Shown one piece after another: positions 1 to 9,678 of a stretch of DNA of 28,657 nucleotides. Positions within the stretch are counted from its first letter, which is position 1, and the number at the start of each line of letters is the position of its first letter. Source of the stretch: Cladosporium sp. IMV 00045 (Eukaryota > Ascomycota > Dothideomycetes > Cladosporiales > Cladosporiaceae); the NCBI GenBank assembly GCA_001931905.2, contig MSJI02000214.1, positions 1 to 28,657 of the forward strand, given 5' to 3'. The translations under genes were made by a program, and so were the position numbers. Under the pieces are notes generated by a model that worked only from the letters and a program-made list of their open reading frames with translations, made no database searches and had not been told where the DNA came from.

Positions 1-345
1 ATGGTCCTCATCTTCTCCATCTGGAACAGCGACGGCGACTTCATGAACTGGATGGACAGCGGAGACGCTGGCCCTTGCAACGCCACAGAGGGGAATCCAG
101 AGCTCATTCTCGCCAACCAACCTGATACTCACGTCACCTGGAGCAACGTCCGCTGGGGTGACATTGGCTCAACCTTCCCTAACGATGGAGGCTCGGGAGG
201 TTCAGGTCCCTCTTCCTCTTCCACTGTCGTTCCGCCGGTCACTACCAGTACCAAAAAGCCGGGCAAACCTGGCAAACCCACCAAGAAGCCTCCACCTCCA
301 CCCAAGCCCACTGGCAAGCCCCCGAGGCCTACTCCGTATGTGTAG
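1..345 (+). CDS. GH7 endoglucanase, 3' end only
   Basis: The reading frame is open from the first base, so the gene is cut by the window edge; the ATG at base 1 is an internal Met. The first 60 or so residues match the C-terminal end of the glycoside hydrolase family 7 catalytic domain, with the runs [28 protein letters not shown] and [11 protein letters not shown]. The pattern favours the endoglucanase branch over cellobiohydrolases. Family knowledge: these secreted enzymes cleave beta-1,4 bonds in cellulose. The domain is followed by a Gly/Ser stretch and a tail rich in Pro and Lys, ending PTPYV. No CBM1 cysteine pattern is seen in the tail or in the next 200 bases in any + frame. A GTATGT string at 337-342 looks like a donor, but no acceptor leads to a sensible exon. 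Confidence 0.85.
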   Translation: MVLIFSIWNSDGDFMNWMDSGDAGPCNATEGNPELILANQPDTHVTWSNVRWGDIGSTFPNDGGSGGSGPSSSSTVVPPVTTSTKKPGKPGKPTKKPPPPPKPTGKPPRPTPYV

Positions 346-541
346 ACACATCGATCTTTTTCCAGCGAGCGTAATGCAGCACAGTCAAAACTTAGAGGAT
401 TACTGCAGAGTAGCATGAAACAAATGGACCAGGAGAACATCATGAGGCATACTTTCGTATAGTTGAGAAGCATTCCGTTATCATTACCCATATGATATGA
501 ATCAAGTTCAACTTCTGATGCAAGTCCCAAGTGCCACCGGA

Positions 542-1508
542 TCACTGAGCAGTGTAACCTCCATCGACGATGAGTGAATGTCCTGTCACCCAGGCACTGA
601 GAGAGATCGCGATCAGTATGACGATGCAGCCGCATTTGATAACAGACTTACGCCTCATCGCTCGCCAGAAACAGTGCAGCATCGGCAACGTCTTCTGGCC
701 TTCCCAACGCCTTCCAAGGATGACTGCCGGCCAGTTTCTTCTCGCTTTCTGGTGTCGAGATGTAGTTCGTGATCATCGGAGTGTCGACGAAGCCTGGGTT
801 GACGCAGTTGATGTGGATGCGGTCTTGCGCGTAGTCAATCGCCATCTGCTTGGTCATTCCGACAACCTGCTAAGATCAGCTTTTGTGATAGAGATATACT
901 GCTTCAGACCACTTCTTACCGCGTGCTTGCTCGGCGTGTATCCGGGTGCCGATGCATTTCCCACAACACTGAAAAACTACGTCAGTACCATAACTCTCTC
1001 AGACGACTGTCTTCGTTTAAGATCTACCCTGCAATACTCGCCGCGTTGATAATCCAACCTCTCGTCCTGTCCCCACGAGCATTCGGCTCCCGCGGCTCCT
1101 GCTCCATCATCTGTCTCAAAGCATATAACACAGCCAGACCCCTCTGCAATTGACTTCCATATCCTGATCAAAGTGCTTCGTCTCCATCGTGTGGCAGCGG
1201 ACGGCAAAGTTGTACTGAGCCTCCGTGGCGACGCCGGCGTAGTTGCAAATGATGTCGAGGCGTCCGGCCCATTCGACCGTTTTCCTGATCAGGTTTTCGA
1301 TCTCAGTCTCGTGGCATACGTTGCAAGCCATGAAGATGGAGGATTCTTCGCCATGCTGGTTATTGATCTGGTCTTCCACGCCGCTCGATCGAAGGTCTGC
1401 GATTACCACTCTGGCTCCGGCGTTTGCGAAGCGGACGGCGGTGGCTTTTCCGATGCCGGAACTGGCACCAGTGATTATGGCTATGCGGCCTTGGAGGCGA
1501 TTGTCCAT
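542..1508 (-). pseudogene. SDR-family oxidoreductase with a frameshift
   Basis: Four exons on the minus strand: 1508-1028, 968-920, 866-652 and 596-542; introns are 59, 53 and 55 nt. The product is a classical short-chain dehydrogenase: TGASSGIG cofactor loop near residue 13, a CNYAG motif, the NAASIAG serine region, YTPSK catalytic Tyr/Lys, then an NPGFVDTPM stretch and a WVTGHSLIVDGGY end. Substrate unknown. The frame breaks inside exon 1: after GVWLCYML a TGA lies at 1118-1116, while the expected continuation ALRQMMEQEP lies one frame over. Relative to the usual spacing between the GVWL and ALRQ parts, about 4 nt are missing (adding 1 nt would also restore the frame). Read literally, translation stops after 130 residues, before the catalytic residues. 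All other exons join perfectly, so the break is recent or a sequencing error. The start at 1508 gives the normal SDR N-terminus. Confidence 0.8.
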
Positions 1509-1927
1509 GGCGGAGTTTTTCGGAGTTGTGAAATGACAGTTGCTTGCGTTGTTGATCTTGAGGTAGACAAGGAGGATGTTCACATTTCAATGATATGTTG
1601 CAGCTTATATCTGCTGTTGTGTTATGGCTCCACTTTGGCTATGCTTGGCCTACTAATCGCTCCACTCATGCATGTCAGGCTGTCGTAAGCTTAGGCCTTC
1701 AGCTCAAGAGCTCTAAAACGGTGTAGCAAAACTGTGTGAGTCTCATGAAACGATTTTTTCATCTTCTCTGATAAGAATCACTTGCAAAAGTGTCGAATCC
1801 ACATCTACGCTCTTCGTCCTATGAATGTATAGCTCAGATCTTGCATGAAGCACATATCAACCCTGACGTACAGTCGAACCTAGCTCCGACTATGATCCCT
1901 CATGCATGACCCTTCGACAACAGTCGT
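1509..1927. other. intergenic, no gene seen
   Basis: This 419 nt stretch lies upstream of the SDR start (minus strand) and downstream of the D-2-hydroxyacid dehydrogenase stop (minus strand). It should hold the SDR promoter and the dehydrogenase 3' region. Short ORFs crossing it have no recognisable content. Confidence 0.5.
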
Positions 1928-3129
1928 TTACAGCACATTTTGCGGTTTGCCAGAAACGAAACCCTCGATGTTATCCTTCAACACTTCAACGGTCCCATTC
2001 AATGTCCTGGAGCTATACCAAGCAATGTGCGGAGACAAGATGAGGTTCGGTATTGTCTCATCAAGCAAGACTGACGTTTCCCTAGTTGCAGGCTCGACAG
2101 CATAAACATCTGTCGCGAATCCACCGATCTTGCCATCCTTGAGAGCCTGTGCGACGGCTTCTTCGTTGACAACGCCACCCCTGCCAGTGTTGACTATGTT
2201 AACGGTGTTGTCCATGACTTCCAGCTCCGGGGTGCTGATCATGTTGATCGTTTCATTATCTCGTGGAACGACGACGAAGATCAATGTGGCTTGACGGATG
2301 GCATCGGAAAATGACGTGCGGCCTTTGCGGATACTCGAGGCATTTTTGCGTTCGGCGATGATGACTTTCATTCCGAGGGCCTTGCCTATCCGTTCAATTT
2401 GTTGACCTGATTCTAATCAGTGCGCCGTTTCAGACGAATAAATTAGGCATAGGGACCTACCTAGAGCGCCATATCCGATGACACAACTATCGCTTGAGGT
2501 TAGCACTTCGTTTCTCTATGTGGCACAGTAAAAGTTTGCGTCTTACTGTTCCGTAATTAGTAAGAAAACTTCATCAGGCTTCATTGAGCCTTAGACCTAC
2601 CAGCTTTTCTTCTGAATTGGTTCTCGGGGGTTCGCCAAATGCCAGATGTGGCCCACGAACTTCCGCCCATTTCTTGCCTTCGATCGTCACCTGATGCATC
2701 GGCATGATCCTGCGTTTCAACGCGGACGCAAGAGCAAAGGCGTGTTCGCTAACGGTCTCTGTCAAGAATTTCAATTAGCCTTACTTCCAAGATCTATAAA
2801 GGAATCATTGAAAGTACAACTACCAACGCACCTGTATTCTGGGCCGGGACATTGGTAACAGTAATCCCACGGGCTCGGGCGAATTCCTTGTCGATGTGAT
2901 CAGTTCCAGCTCCCGTTCCGGCAATCAGTTGGAGCTTTGGCATGTGCTGCAAAAGATCTTTTCTGATCGGTGTCGCGGAGTTGACCACAATAGTAGCGTC
3001 TTTCAGCTGTTCTGGGTTGGTGAGGGCGCTGCCGTCTCTGATGATGTGAGAAGTGTGTTCGAATGAAAAGAGCGATGAATCAAAGACGACCCATGCGTCT
3101 AGGCCTACAATGTGATGCTTGAGAGTCAT
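1928..3129 (-). CDS. D-isomer-specific 2-hydroxyacid dehydrogenase
   Basis: Exons on the minus strand: 3129-2832, 2758-2602, 2486-2461 and 2406-1928. They total 960 nt, exactly 319 codons plus stop. The product reduces 2-oxo acids or oxidises D-2-hydroxy acids with NAD(P); specificity (glyoxylate/hydroxypyruvate reductase-like or other) cannot be read from sequence. Seen: the N-terminal half of the catalytic domain with GTGAGTDHID; the Rossmann loop GYGALG at residues 156-161; catalytic Arg236 in NTGRGGVVN; Glu265 in AVEPA; His287 in SPHIAWYS. Length is normal for the family. The intervening sequence 2487-2601 cannot be removed as one ordinary intron without breaking frame. Excision in two steps (see the stwintron entry) gives EEKLCVIGYGALG. 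The other introns are 2759-2831 and 2407-2460. Confidence 0.9.
2487..2601 (-). other. candidate [D1,2] stwintron (nested intron)
   Basis: Read on the minus strand, an internal intron (2600-2546, 55 nt; donor GTAGGT, branch-like TACTAAT, acceptor ACAG) sits between the first G (2601) and the T (2545) of the donor of an external intron. Removing it restores the donor GTAAGA. The external intron (60 nt once reassembled) has a TGCTAAC branch point and ends ATAG at 2487. The exons then join as CT+T, in frame, just before the GYGALG loop. A single 114 nt intron from the GT at 2600 to 2487 would shift the frame. This matches the stwintron class described in Pezizomycotina, in which the internal intron splits donor nucleotides 1 and 2. 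It is inferred from sequence only. Confidence 0.8.
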
Positions 3130-3977
3130 TGTTGGCCTGATTTCCGAATGCCAATGTCTTTATTGTCAGTGAGAAGTGCTGATTGCAATGTGTTCTTCGC
3201 TGTTGTCGTGATTGATCCATCACGCCCTACGCTAATTCACCGAATATTACCCGTGTCGTATTAAAAATGGATTCGACGCAGACGCGAAGGTCTTGGCTAG
3301 AGATAGTGAGACAACAGAAACTGATAAATCAGAATAAACAGAACTCTCAAGTGTTCACGCTTCTTGTGTACTTGTTTCATTTGTCGTCGTACCAGGCTTA
3401 CACTTCCTCCTAAGGTTCGCCAACTATTTGTTATAAGAGGCGAATTGTACGCCTTCTCCGATTCATTGTCTTTTCCCAATGACCATACGAGAGAGGATAT
3501 CTGCATCGTGCCTGACAGCTCTCCTCAGAGCTTGGTTAGGCGTCATACGCAGCACGTTGGATCCGTTTCTATACGAATTTTTCCCTATGAAGGTTGAAGA
3601 CGACGTTGTACACGTTTGGCTAAAAAGTCGTTCGCTTGCCGCCCGAGTCATATGTCAGAACATCAAGACGTATACTGATCGCTACTATCGCTGACGATGT
3701 ATAATAAGCATACATACCCATGTAGGTGGTTGGCCTTGTGAGGGCTGCTACGCCCTACCACCTAGAAACTCCGTGCCGGCAATTCAACATTGAGTGCCCA
3801 TTTCGGCTGTCTCGGACAGAGACAAATTAACGGCAATTTACCCTTCCTGCTGCGCCTCTTCTCCCCTTCTCCAACCCCCTCACCTCCACAATCTGTACTC
3901 CATTCACTCAGCATCAAGTTTTCTTGGAGCTCACGGGCTGTCGAAGAATGATCACCGAACGATGTCGGTCACGCCAA

Positions 3978-4043
3978 AGGATACCGCAATCGGTAAGAAT
4001 AGGCTCCACAAAGGCTAGGTCCTAGGATACCGCAATCGGTAAG
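3978..4043 (+). promoter_or_regulatory. direct repeat carrying CCG-N4-CGG sites
   Basis: A perfect 20-nt repeat, AGGATACCGCAATCGGTAAG, occurs at 3978-3997 and 4024-4043 (46 nt apart). Each copy contains CCGCAATCGG (3984-3993 and 4030-4039), an everted pair of CGG half-sites spaced by four bases. Fungal Zn2Cys6 activators bind CGG half-site pairs. The copies lie about 60-115 nt upstream of the TATA box of the Sde182-like gene. A regulatory role is inferred. Confidence 0.5.
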
Positions 4044-4097
4044 GATAACCTCAAGAGCCGGTGCACATTACACCGAGAACGAGTTAGCCAGATGCTT

Positions 4098-4103
4098 TAT
4101 AAA
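4098..4103 (+). promoter_or_regulatory. TATA box of the Sde182-like gene
   Basis: TATAAA within TTTATAAATTAG, 74 nt upstream of the ATG at 4172. Spacing fits a core promoter with a leader of roughly 40-50 nt. Confidence 0.55.
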
Positions 4104-4171
4104 TTAGGACTGTATCCTCTCAGCTACAATCGCATCAGCTCAAGCATCTCTATCGATTTGTCTCTTCAACC

Positions 4172-5748
4172 ATGTTGCGACAACTTTGCGGTCTGCTGTT
4201 AGCAGGCCATGCTCTAGCGCAACAATGTCCACCTGCGATACAGATTGACCGCAAGCCTCAAGTATTCGTCATGTCTGACATAGCGAACGAACCGGACGAT
4301 ACGCAGTCTTTCATTCGCCTGTTGCTCCATGCGGATCAGTACAATATTACAGGCATGGCTGCCTCCACAAGCGTCTGGCTCAATTCAACTACAGCACCAG
4401 ACCAGATCTTGAAGTTGACTAAAGCCTATGGCGAGGTGGTCGACAATCTCAATCGTCACTCCGCAGGACAATTTCCAAGTGAGGAGTACTTGAGCTCTAT
4501 TGTCCGGTCTGGACATCCTGTGTACGGTACAGCAGCGATCGGAAAGCCGCTGTCATCTGGAGCAGAAAGAATGATAGAAGTTCTAGATGGCATGGATGAT
4601 AATGAACTCTTGCACTGCCAGGCGTGGGGAGGTGCCAACATTCTGGGCGAGGTTCTTGCCCACGTCCGCAACACCAGGACACAGCTTGACCAAGACAGGT
4701 TGTACAAGAAGATCCGTGTCTACACCATCTCGGACCAGGACAACGCGGGCATGTACATTCGACTTAACTTTCCTCAGATCCCATACATTGTCTCCGTTCA
4801 TGCGTTTAATCAATACGACTTGTCGACCTGGATTGGAATCAGCGGCGACGTCGTAAGTTTCTTCACTCGTGGCAAGCTATTCTGATTATCCTGACAATTT
4901 TCTAGGACGAAGGTGGACCGGACGCTAGTATTGTCAGCAACAACTATGTCTCGAAGAATTTCCAGATCGGCCCCCTTGGATCTCTATACCCAGACATTAT
5001 GTACATCATGGAAGGAGACACACCTTGCTTTTTGCACATCATGCAAAATGGACTGAATGGTGGACCGTTTGACCACCCAGAATGGGGCGGTTGGGGCGGT
5101 CGCTACACATTGACAGACTTGACGAGACAGAGTATGCACTACGGTGACACGATTGATAATGTTGTCGGCAAAGACAACAAGACATACGCTACCAACAAAG
5201 CCACCATCTGGCGCTGGAGGCAAGCCTTCCAGGACGAAATGAGCGCTCGCGTGCAATGGAGTGTGCAAAGCAACTACAGCGCCGCCTCGCACCCACCCGT
5301 CGTCAGCATCAATTCCTCCTGCGGGAGCGCACCTTTGGAGATCGAAGTCGACCCCGAGCAGACCATCACGCTTGACGCTTCCGAGACATACGACCCAGAC
5401 GCCAATTTGACGGACAGGAATGCGCTGCAGTTCAGATGGTTCAATTACCGCGACATCAACACCTTGCGAGGGGACGACGATGCGGTAGCAAACCTCAACC
5501 ACACGCTGTCTGGCGCTATTCATGGCAGTGTGCTCACCACTACTTTGCCTTCGGCGGAGGTCGCTTGCGCAGGAGGCCCAGGCTTGTTTGCTCCTGAGGG
5601 TGTGCAGGCGGTGTGTGAGCAGTATCACGTTATCCTCGAGGTGCTCGGAAGTGGCACACCACCTATGAGGAGGTATAAGAGAGTTATCTTGAAGGTGCAA
5701 TCTCCTCTTGAGGCGCAAACGACAAGGAGGAAGAGAGACGAGCTGTAA
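4172..5748 (+). CDS. secreted Sde182-like (DUF1593) protein ending in RDEL
   Basis: Two exons, 4172-4852 and 4906-5748, with a 53-nt intron (GTAAGT...CTAG), give 507 residues. The N-terminus is a signal peptide with likely cleavage after ALAQ (about residue 17). The body matches the family named 'cellulose-binding Sde182, nucleoside hydrolase-like' (formerly DUF1593): an Asp-rich start VMSDIANEPDDTQS resembling the metal-binding loop of nucleoside hydrolases, then HCQAWGGAN and YTISDQDNAG, then a C-terminal beta-rich domain (PEQTITLDASETYDPD). The family is linked to plant cell-wall material; the true substrate is not settled. The last residues are KRDEL, an ER-retrieval-type tetrapeptide, which is odd for a secreted wall-active protein. 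Several Asn-X-Ser/Thr sites are present. The start has a good ACCATG context and a TATA box upstream. Confidence 0.85.
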
Positions 5749-5808
5749 AGAAAGGGAAGACCGTCACCAGCACGTTGAGGTTGGTCGAACATACAAGCTA
5801 CTTCACGC

Positions 5809-6621
5809 TCAAGAGCTCTTGTTGTAAATCTTACACGTGTAGGCTTGTTTAAACCCAGCTTTCTGGATATTCCTCCCACTGCCTGAACCCTCTCTTGCCC
5901 CAACGGTGGCAAAGTCACAATTACGTTCTTTTGCCACCTTCAATCTTGTCAAAAGGAGAGCTTGGTGCACGCCTCTCCTCCGAGCAGTCGGAACACAGCT
6001 GTTACCGTAGAAGATGGCAACCCTGCATTCATCAACTTCGACCATGGCCATTGCAGCTGTGCCTACCACCTCGCCGCCCAAGGTTGCAAGAAATAACATC
6101 GTATCCGGCCTAGCAACTGCACTTTCCGCCAGAATCTTCAGGAGTTTAGGAGAGCGGCCTGTATCGCGAAAGCCCTCCACTAATGCTTGGACGAAAGCTT
6201 CACGATCCGATGATGAAAACACTTCTACCTTTCCCAAGTCCGTCGGTTGAAAGTCAAAGTCCGAAAGATCGAGCCGGTATTGACATATCTTGCCGGTAGC
6301 TAAGTAACGTGTCGAAAGCAGATCGAAAGCTGTTTTGTCCGCGTGCTCGCAAATACATAGCTGCGGCTGGAAGCCATGGTTCTCATAAGCCTTCTCGATG
6401 TCGAGAAGATCGGCCTCTTTCACTGGCCCGAATAAGCCGAAACCATACGTGTTGTTGAGTTTGTGACCGTACGCTTCTGGTGATTGTACGGTGATTGAAC
6501 CTCCCACGAAAAAGGCTGTGAATGCTTCATGTGGTCATATCGTTTTTAAAGCTTCAACTCGATGGTGCAGGTGAGTGATTTCCGCCTTTGCGATTTGGCG
6601 TATCTTTGAAAGATCTCTCAT
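5809..6621 (-). pseudogene. GNAT acetyltransferase with in-frame stop at codon 29
   Basis: The main reading frame (from about 6534 to the TGA at 5811-5809) encodes a GNAT-fold N-acetyltransferase. The acetyl-CoA-binding part is visible as VPTARRRGVHQALLLTRL, preceded by a strand EVVGTAAMAMVEVDECR and followed by REGSGSGRNIQKAGF. The substrate is unknown. The first in-frame Met after the N-terminal third lies deep inside the domain, so a start downstream is unlikely. An ATG at 6621 opens the same frame as MRDLSKIRQIAKAE and continues for 28 codons, then meets TGA (6537-6535), then resumes as PHEAFTAFFVGG without a shift. The full span is 271 codons including both stops, a normal GNAT length. 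No intron that would remove the stop is credible (the best GT-AG pair is only 34 nt). It is therefore a likely nonsense mutation, less likely readthrough or sequence error. Confidence 0.7.
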
Positions 6622-7167
6622 GGTCAGGAAAAAGGGTGCTTGAGCAGAATAGTTACAACGAAGAACAGAAGCATCTGAGATTGGTGCCTATTGAAACTGC
6701 CATAGAACTTGTCGATGACTCAGAATACTTATCTATCATGATTCTTGACATCTACTTGCCTAAAGTGAGCAATTTCTCTTCACCCCAAGGTGGCAATTCA
6801 ATGATGGGAACGACCAGAACAAAATATCAGCGAACCATTCTTGTCTTCGGCTCCAAGCTTTTTCTCCTTCGATAGTATCAGCGATTTGTGTCTTCGCTTG
6901 ATAAGAACAATCGTTGTATAATGCATTCACGGTCTACGCAGACTGAGTGCCGTCTTTGTTGCCACACGGCAAGCCAGCCACCAGCCCCGCCCCGCCCTCT
7001 CATTGTACCGAACCGAGCCGACAACACTTGCTACACTACCGACAACCGCGTAGTACCTCTGATAGATAACAGAAGATGGGGTGCGTGTCTTTGTTGGCGA
7101 AATCTCACTTGCCATCAATTTTCATTGGCATACCTCTGGCATATTTCGTACACGAGAATCTTGAATA
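6622..7167. other. intergenic, divergent promoter region
   Basis: This 546 nt stretch lies between the GNAT start (minus) and the acetoacetyl-CoA synthetase start (plus). Small ORFs are present but nothing is recognisable. A C-rich block (CCAGCCCCGCCCCGCCC) near 6980-7000 could be a GC-rich promoter element. Confidence 0.45.
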
Positions 7168-9378
7168 ATGGCTGGACAACACCCTCTTCCGCCAAAGCTT
7201 TGGGAACATCCTGATCCCAAGAGCACCAATGCATGGAAGTTCATGCAAGACATTAACCACAAGTATGGCTTGAAAATGCAGAATTGGGATGATCTACACG
7301 ATTGGTCTGTCAAGTCCAACTCTGCCTTCTGGGAGGAGGTCTTCCAAAGATACCCCATGATTCACTCTGGCAGCTACACCAGAGTCGTCGACGAGAATGC
7401 TACAATGGAGTCGATCCCATCTTGGTTTGAGGGTGTCAAGGTCAACTTCGCCGAGAATGTACTCTACTCTCCGGATCCGTCAGACCCTGGTCGAGCTACC
7501 ACGATCGATAAAGAAGACGATGCCATCGCTTGCAGCGAGGTGAGAGAAGGGTGCACCGAGGTCAGAGATTGCTCGTGGAAGGAGATCCGCGAGAGGACTG
7601 CTCTTCTTGCCAATGCGATGCGAGCTCGGGGTGTTGGCAAAGGCGACCGTATCGCGGTAGTTGCGTCCAATTCGATTGACACCCTTACGGTCTTCTACGC
7701 TGTGACAGCTCTGGGAGGACTGTTCAGCAGTAGCTCTACAGACATGGGTACGAAAGGTGTCCTTGACAGACTGCTGCAGATCAAGCCCAAGTATGTCTTC
7801 GTCGATGACTGGGCCGTGTACAACGGCAAAACTGTGGATCTCCGTCCCAAGATGAAGGAGATCATCCAAGGTATGAGCGGCGTTTCTGAATTCCAAGGCA
7901 TTGTAAGCATGCCACGATGGCAAGACAGACCCGACGATATCAGCTCTGTTCCACGCACAGAGAAGCTTGCTACTTTCCTTCAAGCCGCTGGCGGCAAGAC
8001 GACACTTCGCTTTGAGCGTGTTGCCTTCCGCGATCCGTTCCTGATCGTCTACAGCTCCGGCACGACTGGAATGCCCAAGTGTATCGTGCACGGCATCGGA
8101 GGCGTTCTGCTCAACAACAAGAAGGAGGGCAAGCTTCACCGCGATATGAGCCCTTCATCAACTGTCCTGCAATACACGACTACCGGCTGGATAATGTATT
8201 TGGTATCGTGCAGCAGCATGATTCATGGTTCTCGAGCAGTGCTCTACGATGGCTCGCCTTTTCTACCAGAGCCCACGGCTTTCCTTCGCCTGCTAGAATC
8301 CCAGCGAGTGACGGACTTCGGTACCTCGCCACGCTACATGCAGACTCTTGCAACCGCACACCCTCCCATCTACCCGCGTGAGGTGGCAGATCTGAGCGCC
8401 CTGCGACGCGTGACGAGTACAGGCATGGTGCTTTCCGAGCCTCAATTCCATCAGTTCTACTCCCAAGCCTTCCCAGCACACGTTCAACTGAGCAACATCA
8501 GCGGAGGTACCGATCTTGCCGCATGCCTGACGATGGACACCCCTCTGAAGCCGCTCTACCCCGGCGGCTGTCAAACCGCAGCATTAGGTATGGACGTCCA
8601 AGCATTTTCTGCGGACATCCTGGAGGGCGAGACAGGTCATTCCGTCCCGCTGGGTGAAGCAGGCGAGCTAGTTTGCACCAACGCCTTTCCGACCATGCCT
8701 GTACGCTTCTGGAATGATGAGCCAGAAGCCAACAGCGCCAGACCACAGATCGGTCCCAAGTACTACGGCGCTTACTACGCGCGCTTCCAGAACCCATCCG
8801 TTTGGGCACATGGCGATTTCATCTCCATACACCCGGCTACGAAGCAAGTGCACTTGCATGGCCGCGCGGATGGCGTGCTAAATCCTTCCGGTGTGCGTTT
8901 TGGCAGTGCAGAGATCTACAACGTGCTCGATGCGCGGTTCCCTGATTCGATCCAGGACAGTATTTGTGTTGGGCAGAGGAGGCCCAACGATGAGGATGAG
9001 CGCGTGATGCTGTTCTTGTTGATGAAGCCTGGAGTGAAGTTCACCAGCGAGCTCGTCAAGAAGGTCAAGGAGGCAATTTCGAATGATGTCGGCAGGCGGT
9101 GTGTGCCGAAATATGTCTTCGAGACGCCTGAGATTCCTGTAAGTCTTTTCTGTGTTTGTTCAATTCCGGGTTATAGACATCTGCTAATGTGTGCGATTCT
9201 ATAGACAACGATCAATCTCAAGAAGGTAGAGCTTCCGGTCAAACAAATTGTTTCCGGAAAGAAGATCAAGCCGTCTGATACACTCGCCAACAAAGAATGT
9301 TTGCAGTTTTATTATCAGTTCGCCAAAGTGGATGAACTGGTGGACGGAGGAAATGTTCGACCGAAATCGAAGCTTTAA
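7168..9378 (+). CDS. acetoacetyl-CoA synthetase
   Basis: Two exons, 7168-9138 and 9205-9378, with a 66-nt intron (GTAAGT, CTAAT, ATAG), give 714 residues. The enzyme belongs to the ANL adenylate-forming superfamily and activates acetoacetate to acetoacetyl-CoA with ATP in the cytosol, linking leucine/ketone-body breakdown to sterol or lipid synthesis. Seen: the N-terminal WDDLHDWSVKS and WFEGVKVNFAENVLY signature of the acetoacetyl/acetyl-CoA ligase group; the AMP-binding loop YSSGTTGMPKCIVHG at about residue 295; the VWAHGDF and GRADGVLNPSGVRFG motifs; and the C-terminal catalytic Lys region VSGKKIKPSD. Length is close to the family norm. It ends 300 nt from the convergent transporter gene. 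Its upstream region lacks the ACCCCCAA motif of the neighbouring cluster, so it is probably not part of that regulon. Confidence 0.93.
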
Positions 9379-9678
9379 GGTCGATCTGACGAGTCCTGGT
9401 TTTGCGATCACTGATCAAACGGTATCTTCCATCGTAAGCTGAAGACAAGATGATACAAGATATTGCAGGGACCTACACATACATTGAGAATCATAAAGCT
9501 ATCCATGGTCACTATCGGTTTTCACAGACATCTTCACAGCTTGTGGGATATGCTGAGAACAGAAAGCCTTCTTCAAGACGTCTACTTGCTACAAATCAAT
9601 CGAAACATCGCGGGTGGGAAAAACATCTGAGTATTTAGCCGTTTTATGGCCAGCTAACCATTTGCCAAGCTCTTCAAT
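9379..9678. other. convergent intergenic spacer
   Basis: 300 nt between two converging genes (synthetase on plus, transporter on minus). It holds 3' untranslated sequence only; no gene or repeat is seen. Confidence 0.5.

Larger units (their letters stand above)
3130..4171. other. intergenic, about 1 kb; divergent promoters
   Basis: This separates two divergent genes (dehydrogenase on minus, Sde182-like on plus), so it should hold both promoters. No coding region is recognised in any frame. Visible elements: an inverted repeat with 8-nt arms TAGGTGGT (3723-3730) and ACCACCTA (3757-3764); a small palindrome CTGTC-TCG-GACAG at 3807-3819; two copies of a 20-nt direct repeat (3978 and 4024); and a TATA box near 4098. 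Confidence 0.5.

Noticed and set aside
337..420. Possible intron and extra exon after the GH7 tail (GTATGT at 337)
   Set aside because: Nearby acceptors give an intron that is too short (30 nt) or an immediate stop, and no CBM1 cysteines follow.
2487..2600. Single 114-nt intron with the GT donor at 2600
   Set aside because: It joins the exons one base out of frame and destroys the GYGALG loop; the nested-intron model fits exactly.
3364..3694. Overlapping short ORFs in the 3.1-4.2 kb intergenic region
   Set aside because: No family resemblance and no consistent frame; treated as noncoding.
3723..3764. Hairpin with arms TAGGTGGT / ACCACCTA as an RNA gene or terminator
   Set aside because: Arms are only 8 nt with a 26-nt loop, with no tRNA boxes or known RNA pattern; possibly chance.
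4984..5718. 244-residue minus-strand ORF
   Set aside because: Antisense shadow of the well-supported Sde182-like exon 2.
7168..9378. Acetoacetyl-CoA synthetase as a member of the D-amino-acid cluster
   Set aside because: No motif copy in its promoter region and no direct link of acetoacetate to the proposed route; kept as a neighbour only.
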